Origin: Alphaproteobacteria bacterium UBA2903
GTDB taxonomy: Bacteria > Pseudomonadota > Alphaproteobacteria > CAAGCB01 > CAG-977
Length of the DNA: 17,824 nucleotides
Direction: 5' to 3'
Assembly: GCA_002349565.1 (NCBI GenBank)
Contig: DEDN01000010.1
Span: forward strand, 25,785 to 43,608
A model generated the notes under the pieces. The model ran no database searches. It had not been told where the DNA came from and was given only the letters and a program-made list of their open reading frames with translations. The position numbers were made by a program, and so were the translations under genes. Below, piece by piece: positions 1 through 6,851 of this stretch. The number at the start of each line of letters is the position of its first letter. Position 1 is the stretch's first letter.

Positions 1-945
1 CGGGTTGTTGCCCATGCCGATCAAGCCCATCATTTCGACGTGTGCGGGAACGGACGAAGAGCCCGCAAACTGCGCGTCGCCGTGCATACGTCCCATCGTG
101 TCCGTCATGCCGTAAGACGCGGGACCCGCCGCAACGTTGTCGGGGTGCAAAGTACGACCCGTACCGCCGCCCGAAGCAACCGAGAAATACTTTTTGCCGT
201 TTTCGATCGCCCACTTTTTGTAAGTGCCGGCAACGGGGTGCTGGAAGCGCGTCGGGTTGGTCGAGTTGCCCGTAATGGAAACGTCAACGCCTTCTTTAAT
301 CATAATGGCGACGCCTTCGGACACGTCGTCCGCGCCGTAGCATTTGACTTTCGCGCGGTCGCCTTTGGAAAACGCTTTTTCGGAAACGATTTTCAGTTCG
401 CCCGTTTTGTAGTCGTATTCCGTTTCAACCGACGTAAAGCCGTTGATGCGGGAAATGATATAAGCCGCGTCTTTGCCCAAGCCGTTCAAAATAACGCGCA
501 GGGGTTCTTTGCGGACTTTGTTCGCCGTCAAAGCGATACCGATGGCGCCTTCCGCCGCCGCGAACGATTCGTGTCCCGCCAAAAAGCAGAAGCATTTGGT
601 CGATTCGCTCAACAGCATCGCGCCCAGATTGCCGTGTCCCAGACCGACTTTGCGCTGATCCGCGACGGAACCGGGGATGCAGAACGCCTGCAGACCGACG
701 CCGATTTTTTCGGCGGCTTCGGCGGCGTCTTTCGCCCCGCTTTTGATGGCGACAGCCGCGCCCAGCGTATAAGCCCAGCACGCGTTTTCAAAGCAAATCG
801 GCTGAATGCCTTTGACGATGGCGGCAACGTCGATTCCTTTGTCTTTGCAGATTTTGTCGGCTTCTTCGATATTGGCGATGCCGTATTCCTTGCAGCATTT
901 TTCAATCTGCGCAATGCGGCGTTCATAACCTTCAAAAAGACTCAT
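1..945 (-). CDS. GGGtGRT protein, C-terminus cut by window edge
   Basis: The reverse strand is open from an ATG at 945 to the window edge, giving 315 residues without a stop. The family's name motif GGGTGRT is at residues 259-265 (bases 151-171), followed by LHPDN. The blocks GIQPICFENACWAY, GLGHGNLGAMLL, AGHESFAAAEGAI and GNSTNPTRFQHP, as I remember them, are near-invariant in this family. Members I recall end about 20 residues beyond the last visible GMGNNP, so only a short tail should be missing. The biochemical role is not established to my knowledge. The gene starts 11 nt after the NifU-like scaffold gene, and its Shine-Dalgarno AAGGAG (952-957) overlaps that gene's stop, so the two are co-transcribed and probably translationally coupled. 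Several cysteines and the partner gene suggest a link to Fe-S metabolism, but that is inference. Confidence 0.93.
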   Translation of the reverse strand, partial: MSLFEGYERRIAQIEKCCKEYGIANIEEADKICKDKGIDVAAIVKGIQPICFENACWAYTLGAAVAIKSGAKDAAEAAEKIGVGLQAFCIPGSVADQRKVGLGHGNLGAMLLSESTKCFCFLAGHESFAAAEGAIGIALTANKVRKEPLRVILNGLGKDAAYIISRINGFTSVETEYDYKTGELKIVSEKAFSKGDRAKVKCYGADDVSEGVAIMIKEGVDVSITGNSTNPTRFQHPVAGTYKKWAIENGKKYFSVASGGGTGRTLHPDNVAAGPASYGMTDTMGRMHGDAQFAGSSSVPAHVEMMGLIGMGNNP

Positions 946-956
946 TTTCAAACTCC

Positions 957-1661
957 TTATTCTTTGCGCGGATCGATAACTTTGGCAGCTTCGTTGAAGC
1001 GACCTTTCGTCGCAACGTTCTGTTCAAACGCTTCTTTCGGGTCGGTGCCTTTTTTGATGGCTTCCATCATTTTGCCCAGATTGACGGTTTTGTAGCCGAT
1101 GACTTCGCCGTTTTCGTCCAAGCCTTCAGCCAGAACATAGCCTTCCGCCATTTCCAGATAGCGAACGCCCTTGGGTTCGGTGGAATACATCGTGCCGACC
1201 TGCGAACGCAAGCCTTTGCCCAAGTCTTCCAATCCCGCGCCGACGGGCAAGCCGTTGTCGGAGAAAGCCGACTGCGTACGGCCGTAAACGATCTGCAGGA
1301 ACAGTTCGCGCATCGCAACATTGATTGCGTCGCAAACCAAGTCGGTGTTCAACGCTTCCAGAATGGTTTTGCCCGGCAGGACTTCGGCAGCCATGGCGGC
1401 GGAATGGGTCATCCCAGAACAACCGATGGTTTCGACCAACGCTTCGCGAATCACGCCGTCTTTGACGTTCAGGGTCAGTTTGCAGGTCCCCTGCTGCGGG
1501 GCGCAAGCGCCGACGCCGTGCGTCAAGCCCGAAATGTCTGTGATTTCTTTTGATTTGACCCATTTGCCTTCTTCGGGAATGGGAGCCGGATCATGGCGCG
1601 CGCCTTTGGCGACGCAGCACATTTCCTTAACTTCGTTCGAACACTGATAAGAACAAGTCAT
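957..1661 (-). CDS. NifU/IscU-like iron-sulfur cluster scaffold protein paired with GGGtGRT protein
   Basis: A 234-residue protein with a NifU N-terminal/IscU-like core. GACAPQQGTC (residues 51-60) and TIGCSGMTHSAAMAAE (from about residue 78, with C81) line up with the IscU segments around its first two cluster cysteines; C110 may be the third ligand. An N-terminal extension adds C3, C7, C15 and C16, which plain IscU lacks. Scaffolds of this family assemble Fe-S clusters before transfer to client proteins; the client is not visible here. The start ATG is preceded by GGAG with a 10-nt spacer. The stop overlaps the ribosome site of the GGGtGRT gene downstream. A candidate promoter with an internal dyad lies at 1701-1729, and the rubrerythrin terminator separates this pair from the upstream gene. 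Conserved pairing with the GGGtGRT gene is known in anaerobes; the mechanism is unknown to me. Confidence 0.88.
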   Translation of the reverse strand: MTCSYQCSNEVKEMCCVAKGARHDPAPIPEEGKWVKSKEITDISGLTHGVGACAPQQGTCKLTLNVKDGVIREALVETIGCSGMTHSAAMAAEVLPGKTILEALNTDLVCDAINVAMRELFLQIVYGRTQSAFSDNGLPVGAGLEDLGKGLRSQVGTMYSTEPKGVRYLEMAEGYVLAEGLDENGEVIGYKTVNLGKMMEAIKKGTDPKEAFEQNVATKGRFNEAAKVIDPRKE

Positions 1662-1700
1662 TGAATGCTTACTCCAGTAAGAAAATTGAATTACCTTTTC

Positions 1701-1729
1701 TTTATATCCCGATTATCGGCAAATTTACA
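1701..1729 (-). promoter_or_regulatory. Candidate promoter of scaffold/GGGtGRT operon with dyad in the spacer
   Basis: On the reverse strand TGTAAA (1724-1729) and TATAAA (1701-1706) are separated by exactly 17 nt, about 40 bases upstream of the scaffold start. The -10 is good and the -35 is poor. The perfect palindrome CCGAT-T-ATCGG (1709-1719) fills most of the spacer, a place where a repressor or an Fe-S sensing regulator could sit. It does not match the FNR consensus TTGAT-N4-ATCAA. This is sequence inspection only. Confidence 0.4.
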
Positions 1730-1739
1730 CCTTTTTTTT

Positions 1740-1769
1740 GAAAAAAAAGAGGAGCCGAAGCCCCTCTTT
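1740..1769 (-). terminator. Rho-independent terminator of rubrerythrin
   Basis: Reading the reverse strand just past the rubrerythrin stop, a 10-bp stem (1746-1755 with 1760-1769, one G-T wobble) closes a TTCG tetraloop and runs directly into a T tract (1741-1748 on the plus strand as A). The stable loop and the U tract make this a textbook intrinsic terminator. It isolates rubrerythrin from the scaffold/GGGtGRT operon. Confidence 0.93.
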
Positions 1770-1774
1770 CCCAA

Positions 1775-2350
1775 TCAGTAGTTTTCCGCGGCAATTTCGT
1801 AGTAGGCGCGCGGATGCAGACAGGCGGGGCAGATTTCGGGGGCTTCTTTGCCCTCGTACACATAACCGCAGTTGCGGCAGCGCCATTTTTTATCCGCCGT
1901 GCGTTCGAAAACGTGTCCCTCTTTGATGTTCTCTTCCAAAGCGCGGTAGCGTTCGGCATGAAATTTTTCGGCGACGGAAACCGCGCGGTACATTTCCGCA
2001 ATTTCGGGGAAACCCTCGGCGTCCGCGACATCGGCACAGGCGGGATAGAGTTCCATATATTCGTGTTCTTCGCCTTTGGCGGCTTCGCTCAAATTTTCAA
2101 GCGTTGAACGGATCTGCCCCGCGGGATACGACGCGGTGATTTCGACGTCCCCGCCTTCCAAAAATTTAAACATGCGTTTGGCGTGTTCTTTTTCCTGATC
2201 CGCCGTTTCCGTGAAAATGGCAGAGATTTGTTCATAACCTTCTTTTTTTGCAACGGAAGCCCAAAACGTATAGCGCATGCGCGCCTGCGATTCACCCGCA
2301 AACGTCATCAGCAGATTTTTTTCGGTTTTCGTGCCTTTGATTGATTTCAT
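1775..2350 (-). CDS. rbr: Rubrerythrin (peroxide-reducing diiron protein)
   Basis: A 191-residue protein, the usual rubrerythrin length. The N-terminal four-helix diiron domain carries E20 (in FAGESQAR), E53 and H56 (in DQEKEH), E94/E97 (in EEHEYME) and the E128-x-x-H131 pair. The C-terminal rubredoxin domain has both Cys pairs, C158/C161 (CRNCGYVYEG) and C174/C177 (CPACLHP). Rubrerythrins are cytosolic NAD(P)H-dependent peroxidases that reduce H2O2 to water in anaerobes and microaerophiles. Here the protein would protect the Fe-S enzymes encoded nearby, such as the hydrogenase. The ATG has a strong AAGGAG upstream. A TTGACA -35 overlaps the ptsG stop, and a tandem 12-bp repeat sits in the promoter/leader, suggesting its own regulated transcription, possibly in addition to readthrough from ptsG. 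A strong terminator follows. Confidence 0.97.
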   Translation of the reverse strand: MKSIKGTKTEKNLLMTFAGESQARMRYTFWASVAKKEGYEQISAIFTETADQEKEHAKRMFKFLEGGDVEITASYPAGQIRSTLENLSEAAKGEEHEYMELYPACADVADAEGFPEIAEMYRAVSVAEKFHAERYRALEENIKEGHVFERTADKKWRCRNCGYVYEGKEAPEICPACLHPRAYYEIAAENY

Positions 2351-2373
2351 TGTTAAAACTCCTTTGTTGTTCT

Positions 2374-2397
2374 TTAGTAGTTTAGTTAGTGGTTTAG
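2374..2397 (-). repeat. Tandem 12-bp direct repeat in the rubrerythrin leader
   Basis: On the reverse strand CTAAACCACTAA is followed at once by CTAAACTACTAA (11 of 12 identical). It overlaps the expected -10 position and lies just upstream of the rubrerythrin ribosome site. It could be a two-site operator for a peroxide- or redox-responsive regulator; it matches no box that I recognise. Confidence 0.6.
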
Positions 2398-2419
2398 ATT
2401 AATTCAAAAATTTTGTCAA
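2391..2419 (-). promoter_or_regulatory. Candidate rubrerythrin promoter
   Basis: A perfect -35 TTGACA (2414-2419, reverse strand) overlaps the last bases and stop of ptsG. With a 17-nt spacer the -10 would be TAAACC (2391-2396), a weak match, as expected of a promoter that needs an activator. No intrinsic terminator is seen between ptsG and this site. Confidence 0.45.
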
Positions 2420-4149
2420 GGAATAAACGGTGCGATGTACACCACCCCGTTTTCCAAGTGGTACATCAACGTTATTCCCGCTTGGCGCAAAGCGTCTTCG
2501 TCGATTTTGGAATCGTCTTTGAGCTTGACATGCACGCCGCCGTCCGCCGTTCGGGCGGTGTGTTTGATGTTTGCCGATCCGCCCAAAGCCCGCGCGACCG
2601 CTTCGGAAGGAACAACCGCTGATGACGTTCCTCCCTGCAAATATTCCTCCATTTCCGTTTTCAGAATTTCGGAATGAGTGCCGAACACGGCTTGAACATT
2701 GTTGCCGATGCGCATAACGCCGCTTGCCCCCAGATTTTTCAAAGCACCGTCGTCGACTTTGTCAACATCCTTGACGACCAGACGCAAGCGCGTGATGCAC
2801 GCGTCCAACGCTTCGATATTTTCCCTGCCGCCGAACGCCGCCACCAGTTTTTCCGCCATATCGCCGTTTGAAGCGACCGCTTCGTCCTGCTTGAGCGATT
2901 CATCCTCGCGCCCCGGCGTTTTCATATCGAACACGGTGATGAAGAATCGGAACACGACGTAGTACAGAACGGCGTAAACGGGCCCCAAAACAAAGACCAT
3001 CCACGGCTTTGTGTCCAACGCGTAAAACAGCATGTAGTCGATTGCGCCCTGTGAAAACGTGTAGCCGATATGCGCGCCCGTCAGATTGATGACCGCAAAC
3101 GCCGATCCGACCATGACGGCATGGATAAAATACAGCATCGGCGCGACAAACAGAAAAGTGAACTCCAGCGGTTCGGTGATGCCCGTCAAAAACGCGGTCA
3201 GCGCGCCCGATGCCATGATGCCGCCGACTTTCAGCCTGTTTTCGGGCTTGGCGGTATGGAAAATCGCCAAAGCCGCCGCGGGCAGACCGAACATCTTGAT
3301 AAGGAAACCGCCGCCCAAAATCCCCGCCGTCGCGTCGCCCGCAAAGAATCGGGGAATGTCGCCCGTAACCAGCTCGCCCGCTTTGTTGACGTACTGCCCG
3401 ATTTCAAAAAAGAACGGCACGTTCCAAATGTGGTGCAGCCCGAACGGCAGCAGCAGTCTTTCCACAAAGCCGTAAGTCGTTCCCGCCACAACGGGAGAAC
3501 TGTACGCCGCCCACATCGAAAACGCGTTGATTTTTTCCTGAATCGGCGGCCAGACAAAGCTGAGCAGAATCCCCAGAACAATCGCCGCCAACGCCGTTAT
3601 AATCGGCACGGAACGCTTGCCCGCGAAAAATCCCAAGTACGGCGGCAACTGGATTTTATAAAAACGTTTGTAAATATATGCCGCGACAATGCCGACGAAC
3701 ATCCCGCCGAACACGCCCGTTTGAATCGTCTTGATTCCCGCGTTGGTCGAAACGATTTTGCGCGCGAAAGCCACGTCGTAATCCAGCGCCTGCGCCAAAA
3801 CGCCCAGCGTTTCCTGTTCGGCGGAAACGTGATACCACAGCACGTCCGCCATAACGCCCATGGCGGCTTGCAAGACCAAAAATCCTACGACCGCCGCCAA
3901 AGCCGCCACCCCGTCGTTGTCGGTCAAACCCAATGTCGTGCCGATTGCGAAAATCAAAGGAAGATTGTCGAAAATCACGTTGCCGCTTTGGCTCATGACT
4001 TGGGGAATCAAGGACGGCAGCCACGGAATTTCCGCGTTCAGCAATCCCGACCCGATGCCCAGCAGCAGCCCCGCCACGGGCAGAACGGCAACGGGCAGCA
4101 TCAGCGATTTTCCGATTTTCTGCAAAAAAGCAAAAGCCTGTTTCATCAT
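2416..4149 (-). CDS. ptsG: PTS EIICB, glucose type, with extra degenerate EIIB domain
   Basis: A 577-residue sugar permease of the glucose PTS. The EIIC domain (about 1-400) is multi-spanning and close to E. coli PtsG by eye: LQKIGKSLMLPVAVLPVAG, NDGVAALAAVVG, GFFAGKR, PFGLHHIWNVPF and FLTGITEP. The GLHHIWN motif is PtsG-like (NagE has GLHQVLN), so glucose is the predicted substrate; N-acetylglucosamine is less likely. After KTPGRED comes the EIIB domain with phospho-cysteine C451 in LDACITRLRL. E. coli PtsG ends near residue 504 of this protein; here about 73 more residues form a second EIIB-like unit lacking the cysteine. The gene starts 10 nt after the EIIA-HPr-EI fusion with a ribosome site AAGGGGG, so the phosphate donor is co-expressed. 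There are two adjacent ATGs; either could be used. Confidence 0.95.
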   Translation of the reverse strand: MMKQAFAFLQKIGKSLMLPVAVLPVAGLLLGIGSGLLNAEIPWLPSLIPQVMSQSGNVIFDNLPLIFAIGTTLGLTDNDGVAALAAVVGFLVLQAAMGVMADVLWYHVSAEQETLGVLAQALDYDVAFARKIVSTNAGIKTIQTGVFGGMFVGIVAAYIYKRFYKIQLPPYLGFFAGKRSVPIITALAAIVLGILLSFVWPPIQEKINAFSMWAAYSSPVVAGTTYGFVERLLLPFGLHHIWNVPFFFEIGQYVNKAGELVTGDIPRFFAGDATAGILGGGFLIKMFGLPAAALAIFHTAKPENRLKVGGIMASGALTAFLTGITEPLEFTFLFVAPMLYFIHAVMVGSAFAVINLTGAHIGYTFSQGAIDYMLFYALDTKPWMVFVLGPVYAVLYYVVFRFFITVFDMKTPGREDESLKQDEAVASNGDMAEKLVAAFGGRENIEALDACITRLRLVVKDVDKVDDGALKNLGASGVMRIGNNVQAVFGTHSEILKTEMEEYLQGGTSSAVVPSEAVARALGGSANIKHTARTADGGVHVKLKDDSKIDEDALRQAGITLMYHLENGVVYIAPFIP

Positions 4150-4159
4150 ATCCGCCCCC

Positions 4160-6673
4160 TTACTTGAAAGACTTGACCACTTCGCGCACGGCGGCTGCCG
4201 ACTGCATCAGCACGGCTTTGTCCGCCAACGCTTGGCATTTTTTGAAATTCAGCGCGCGAATCTGCGCTTTGACGGCGGGAATCGCCGCGGGCGGCACGCT
4301 TAATTCCGACACGCCCAATCCGATCAGCAAAGGCACAGCCGCTTCCTGCGCCGCCATTCCGCCGCATACACCGACCTTTTTGCCGCAGGAACGCGCGCCC
4401 GCAACCGTCATTTTAACCGCTTTCAGCACCGCGGGATTCAACCCGTCGGACAGATCCGCCAGCGCCGCGTTTCCCCTGTCCGCCGCCATGATGTACTGCG
4501 TCAGATCGTTCGTTCCGACGGAAAAGAAATCGACCTCTTTGGCAAACATTTCAGCCCCCAGCACCGCGGCGGGCACTTCAATCATCATCCCGATCGACAG
4601 CGGTCCGGCATCCAAAGCCAGGCGTTCCTCTTCAACAATCTGCTTGGCGCGCCGCAGTTCGTCCACAGCCGCAATCATCGGAAACATCACGCGGATTTTT
4701 TCGCCGTCCGCCGCGCGCAGCACCGCCCGAATCTGCGAACGGAACAAAGCTTCGGCGTTCAAGCTTGCCCGAATGCCGCGCACGCCCAAAAACGGATTGG
4801 CTTCCTGCGGCAAAGGCAGATAATCCAGCGGCTTGTCCCCGCCGACGTCCAACGTGCGGACGATCAAGCCGCGCTCGCTGCCCAGCGTGTCTTTGATTGC
4901 CTTGTAAACAGCGGTTTGCTCGTCTTCGGACGGCGGGGTTTTGCGCCCCAGAAACAAAAATTCGGAACGCAGCAGTCCGACGCCCGCGCCGCCGTTCGCA
5001 ACGACCTCCGCCGCACCCTCGATACTGCCGATATTGCCCATGACTTCGATTTCGGCACCGTCCGCCGTTATGGCGGGCAGATCTTTGTCCGCCAGCAAAG
5101 CCGCGCGGTTCAAACGTTCGGTTTCCGCGGTTTCGATCGCCTTTTTTTGCAGCTCTTCCGACGGATTCGGATACAGGATTCCCTGCGTTCCGTCCAGTAA
5201 AACAGCCGTCCCGTTCAGCAAATTCAGCACGTCGCGGGACAGCCCCGACACGGCGGGGATTCCCATGGAACGCGCCAAAATCGCGGCATGCGACACCGCT
5301 CCGCCGCCGACCGTCGCAAAGCCCGCCGCTTTGTTGCGGTCAAGGCTTGCCGCGTCGGACGGCGTCAGTTCTTCGGCGATTAAAACCGCCTTGTCGGGCA
5401 AAGACAGCTTTTCCTGCACTTCGCCCGTTACCAAATGCAAAACGCGCTTTCCGACGTCGCGCACGTCGTTCGCCCGCGCCGCCAGCAGGGGATTTTTCAT
5501 TTCCGCGAATTTCGCCGCCGTTTTGGCAATCGTCTGCTGCCATGAAAACGCCGCGCTTCTGCCCTTTTCAATCAAATCAAACGCCGCGTTCAGCATTTCG
5601 GGATCGTCCAGCAGCTCCTCGTGCGCTTTGAAAATCGCGGCGGATTCCGCGCCCGTTTTTGCCGCCGTTTTATCGTACAGATCGTTCAGCACGAACCGCG
5701 CTTCGTTCAGCGCGGCGTTCAGTTTTTCCTTTTCGTCAGCAATTTGCCCGCCGAATTCCTCGACATCGATTGACACGTCTTTCAACTGCACGACCACGCC
5801 CAACGCCACGCCTTTCGACGCGGGAACACCGTAAAAAGCCCCCGCCTTGCCCGTTTGTTTTTCGACGGCGGGAACCGCGGGGTCAGGAGCTTTGGTCAAA
5901 TCCTCGCCCAATCCGTTTTCCAGCAAGGGAATCAGTTTTTTCAACGCTTCCGCCGCATCCGTTCCCGACGCTTTCAAACGCACTTTGTCGCCTTGGGCGA
6001 TATCCAAGCCCATAACGGCGACAACGCTTTTCGCATTGGCTTCGCGATCGTCTTTCATCAGCGCGATGTCGGCAGAAAACTCCTTTGCCGCGGCGACAAG
6101 AACGGCGGCGGGACGCGCGTGAAGCCCTGCGGGGTTTTTGATGCCGATTTGCCATGATGTCGCCGTGTGCGCCGATTGCGCGGATTCCTCCTTTGCGGCG
6201 GCTTTCAGCTTGACCTCCAGCACCGTATCCTTGCCGACCGTTACGTCGCGGTTGACATACGGCTTCAATCCGTCCGTTTTTTCAAGGGACGCAACAACGA
6301 TTTCGGTCAAAAGACTTTTACCGCGGCTTTCCAGAATTTCACGCGAAAAAGCAATCAGCGGCTGCCCCGCTTCGACGGTTTGCCCTTTGATGACAAAGAC
6401 TTCGAATCCTTCGCCTTTGAGCATGACGGTGTCCAGTCCGATGTGCATCAAAATATCGATGCCGCCCGCCGCCGAAAGCGTCAACGCGTGGTGCGCCGAA
6501 TGAATCGTCGATACCTTGCCCGCGCACGGCGCGCACAGCACATAGGACGACGGCGCAATCGCGATGCCGTCGCCGACGGTCTTTTGCGCAAACACCGCAT
6601 CGGGAACCGATTCGATCGGCACGGTTTTTCCCGAAACGGGCGCCAGCAAACGTAAAATATTCCCCTCAGTCAT
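4160..6673 (-). CDS. Multiphosphoryl transfer protein: EIIA(Glc)-HPr-EI fusion
   Basis: One polypeptide carries the three soluble PTS proteins (numbering from the TTG one codon upstream of ATG). EIIA(Glc) domain, about 1-150: H63 and phospho-His H78 in ILMHIGLDTV. HPr domain, about 174-260: phospho-His H186 in NPAGLHARPAA, and S217 in AKSVVAVMGL at the regulatory-serine position. EI domain, about 281-838: phospho-His H463 in GGAVSHAAILARS, PEP-binding motifs GVGLLRSEFLFL, NPFLGVRGIR and SVGTNDLTQY, and VGVCGGMA near the C-terminus. It moves phosphate from PEP through EI, HPr and EIIA to the EIIB cysteine of the adjacent ptsG. The layout matches NagF-type fusions of some proteobacteria. ATG at 6673 is preferred: AAGGGGG lies 7 nt upstream, a better spacing than the 4 nt to the TTG at 6676. 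It is divergent from the hydrogenase gene. Confidence 0.95.
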   Translation of the reverse strand: MTEGNILRLLAPVSGKTVPIESVPDAVFAQKTVGDGIAIAPSSYVLCAPCAGKVSTIHSAHHALTLSAAGGIDILMHIGLDTVMLKGEGFEVFVIKGQTVEAGQPLIAFSREILESRGKSLLTEIVVASLEKTDGLKPYVNRDVTVGKDTVLEVKLKAAAKEESAQSAHTATSWQIGIKNPAGLHARPAAVLVAAAKEFSADIALMKDDREANAKSVVAVMGLDIAQGDKVRLKASGTDAAEALKKLIPLLENGLGEDLTKAPDPAVPAVEKQTGKAGAFYGVPASKGVALGVVVQLKDVSIDVEEFGGQIADEKEKLNAALNEARFVLNDLYDKTAAKTGAESAAIFKAHEELLDDPEMLNAAFDLIEKGRSAAFSWQQTIAKTAAKFAEMKNPLLAARANDVRDVGKRVLHLVTGEVQEKLSLPDKAVLIAEELTPSDAASLDRNKAAGFATVGGGAVSHAAILARSMGIPAVSGLSRDVLNLLNGTAVLLDGTQGILYPNPSEELQKKAIETAETERLNRAALLADKDLPAITADGAEIEVMGNIGSIEGAAEVVANGGAGVGLLRSEFLFLGRKTPPSEDEQTAVYKAIKDTLGSERGLIVRTLDVGGDKPLDYLPLPQEANPFLGVRGIRASLNAEALFRSQIRAVLRAADGEKIRVMFPMIAAVDELRRAKQIVEEERLALDAGPLSIGMMIEVPAAVLGAEMFAKEVDFFSVGTNDLTQYIMAADRGNAALADLSDGLNPAVLKAVKMTVAGARSCGKKVGVCGGMAAQEAAVPLLIGLGVSELSVPPAAIPAVKAQIRALNFKKCQALADKAVLMQSAAAVREVVKSFK

Positions 6674-6799
6674 CAAAATCCCCCTTAAGCTTCATTTCGT
6701 TCAGTTTACGCCGCGGACGAAGCGGATGACCAGATGACAAGACGGCTATAAAAAAAGCGGCACGGGGCTGAAAGTGCTATACTTTACGGGAAAAGATGA

Positions 6800-6805
6800 T
6801 ATAAT
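6800..6805 (+). promoter_or_regulatory. Candidate -10 element of the hydrogenase gene
   Basis: A perfect TATAAT lies about 47 bases upstream of the hydrogenase ATG in the 178-bp divergent gap. No good -35 is found 16-18 nt upstream (CTATAC at the expected place), so activation by a redox regulator is plausible. A second -10-like TATACT is at 6778-6783. On the other strand no convincing promoter for the PTS operon was recognised. GATGAC occurs twice at 8-bp spacing (6725-6730, 6733-6738). Confidence 0.45.
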
Positions 6806-6851
6806 CCGCTTGATTTATTTTCCCCACAGCTTGCAAACAAAGGGCTTTTAA

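Noticed and set aside
40..1095. Long plus-strand open frame opposite the GGGtGRT gene
   Set aside because: Antisense to a near-invariant protein family and runs on into the scaffold gene; an artefact of biased codon use.
3070..4167. Long plus-strand open frame opposite ptsG
   Set aside because: Composition rich in R, Q, N and H, no domain, and ptsG on the other strand is certain.
6806..6824. FNR box near the hydrogenase start site
   Set aside because: A TTGAT half is present (6810-6814) but no ATCAA follows at the required 4-nt spacing.
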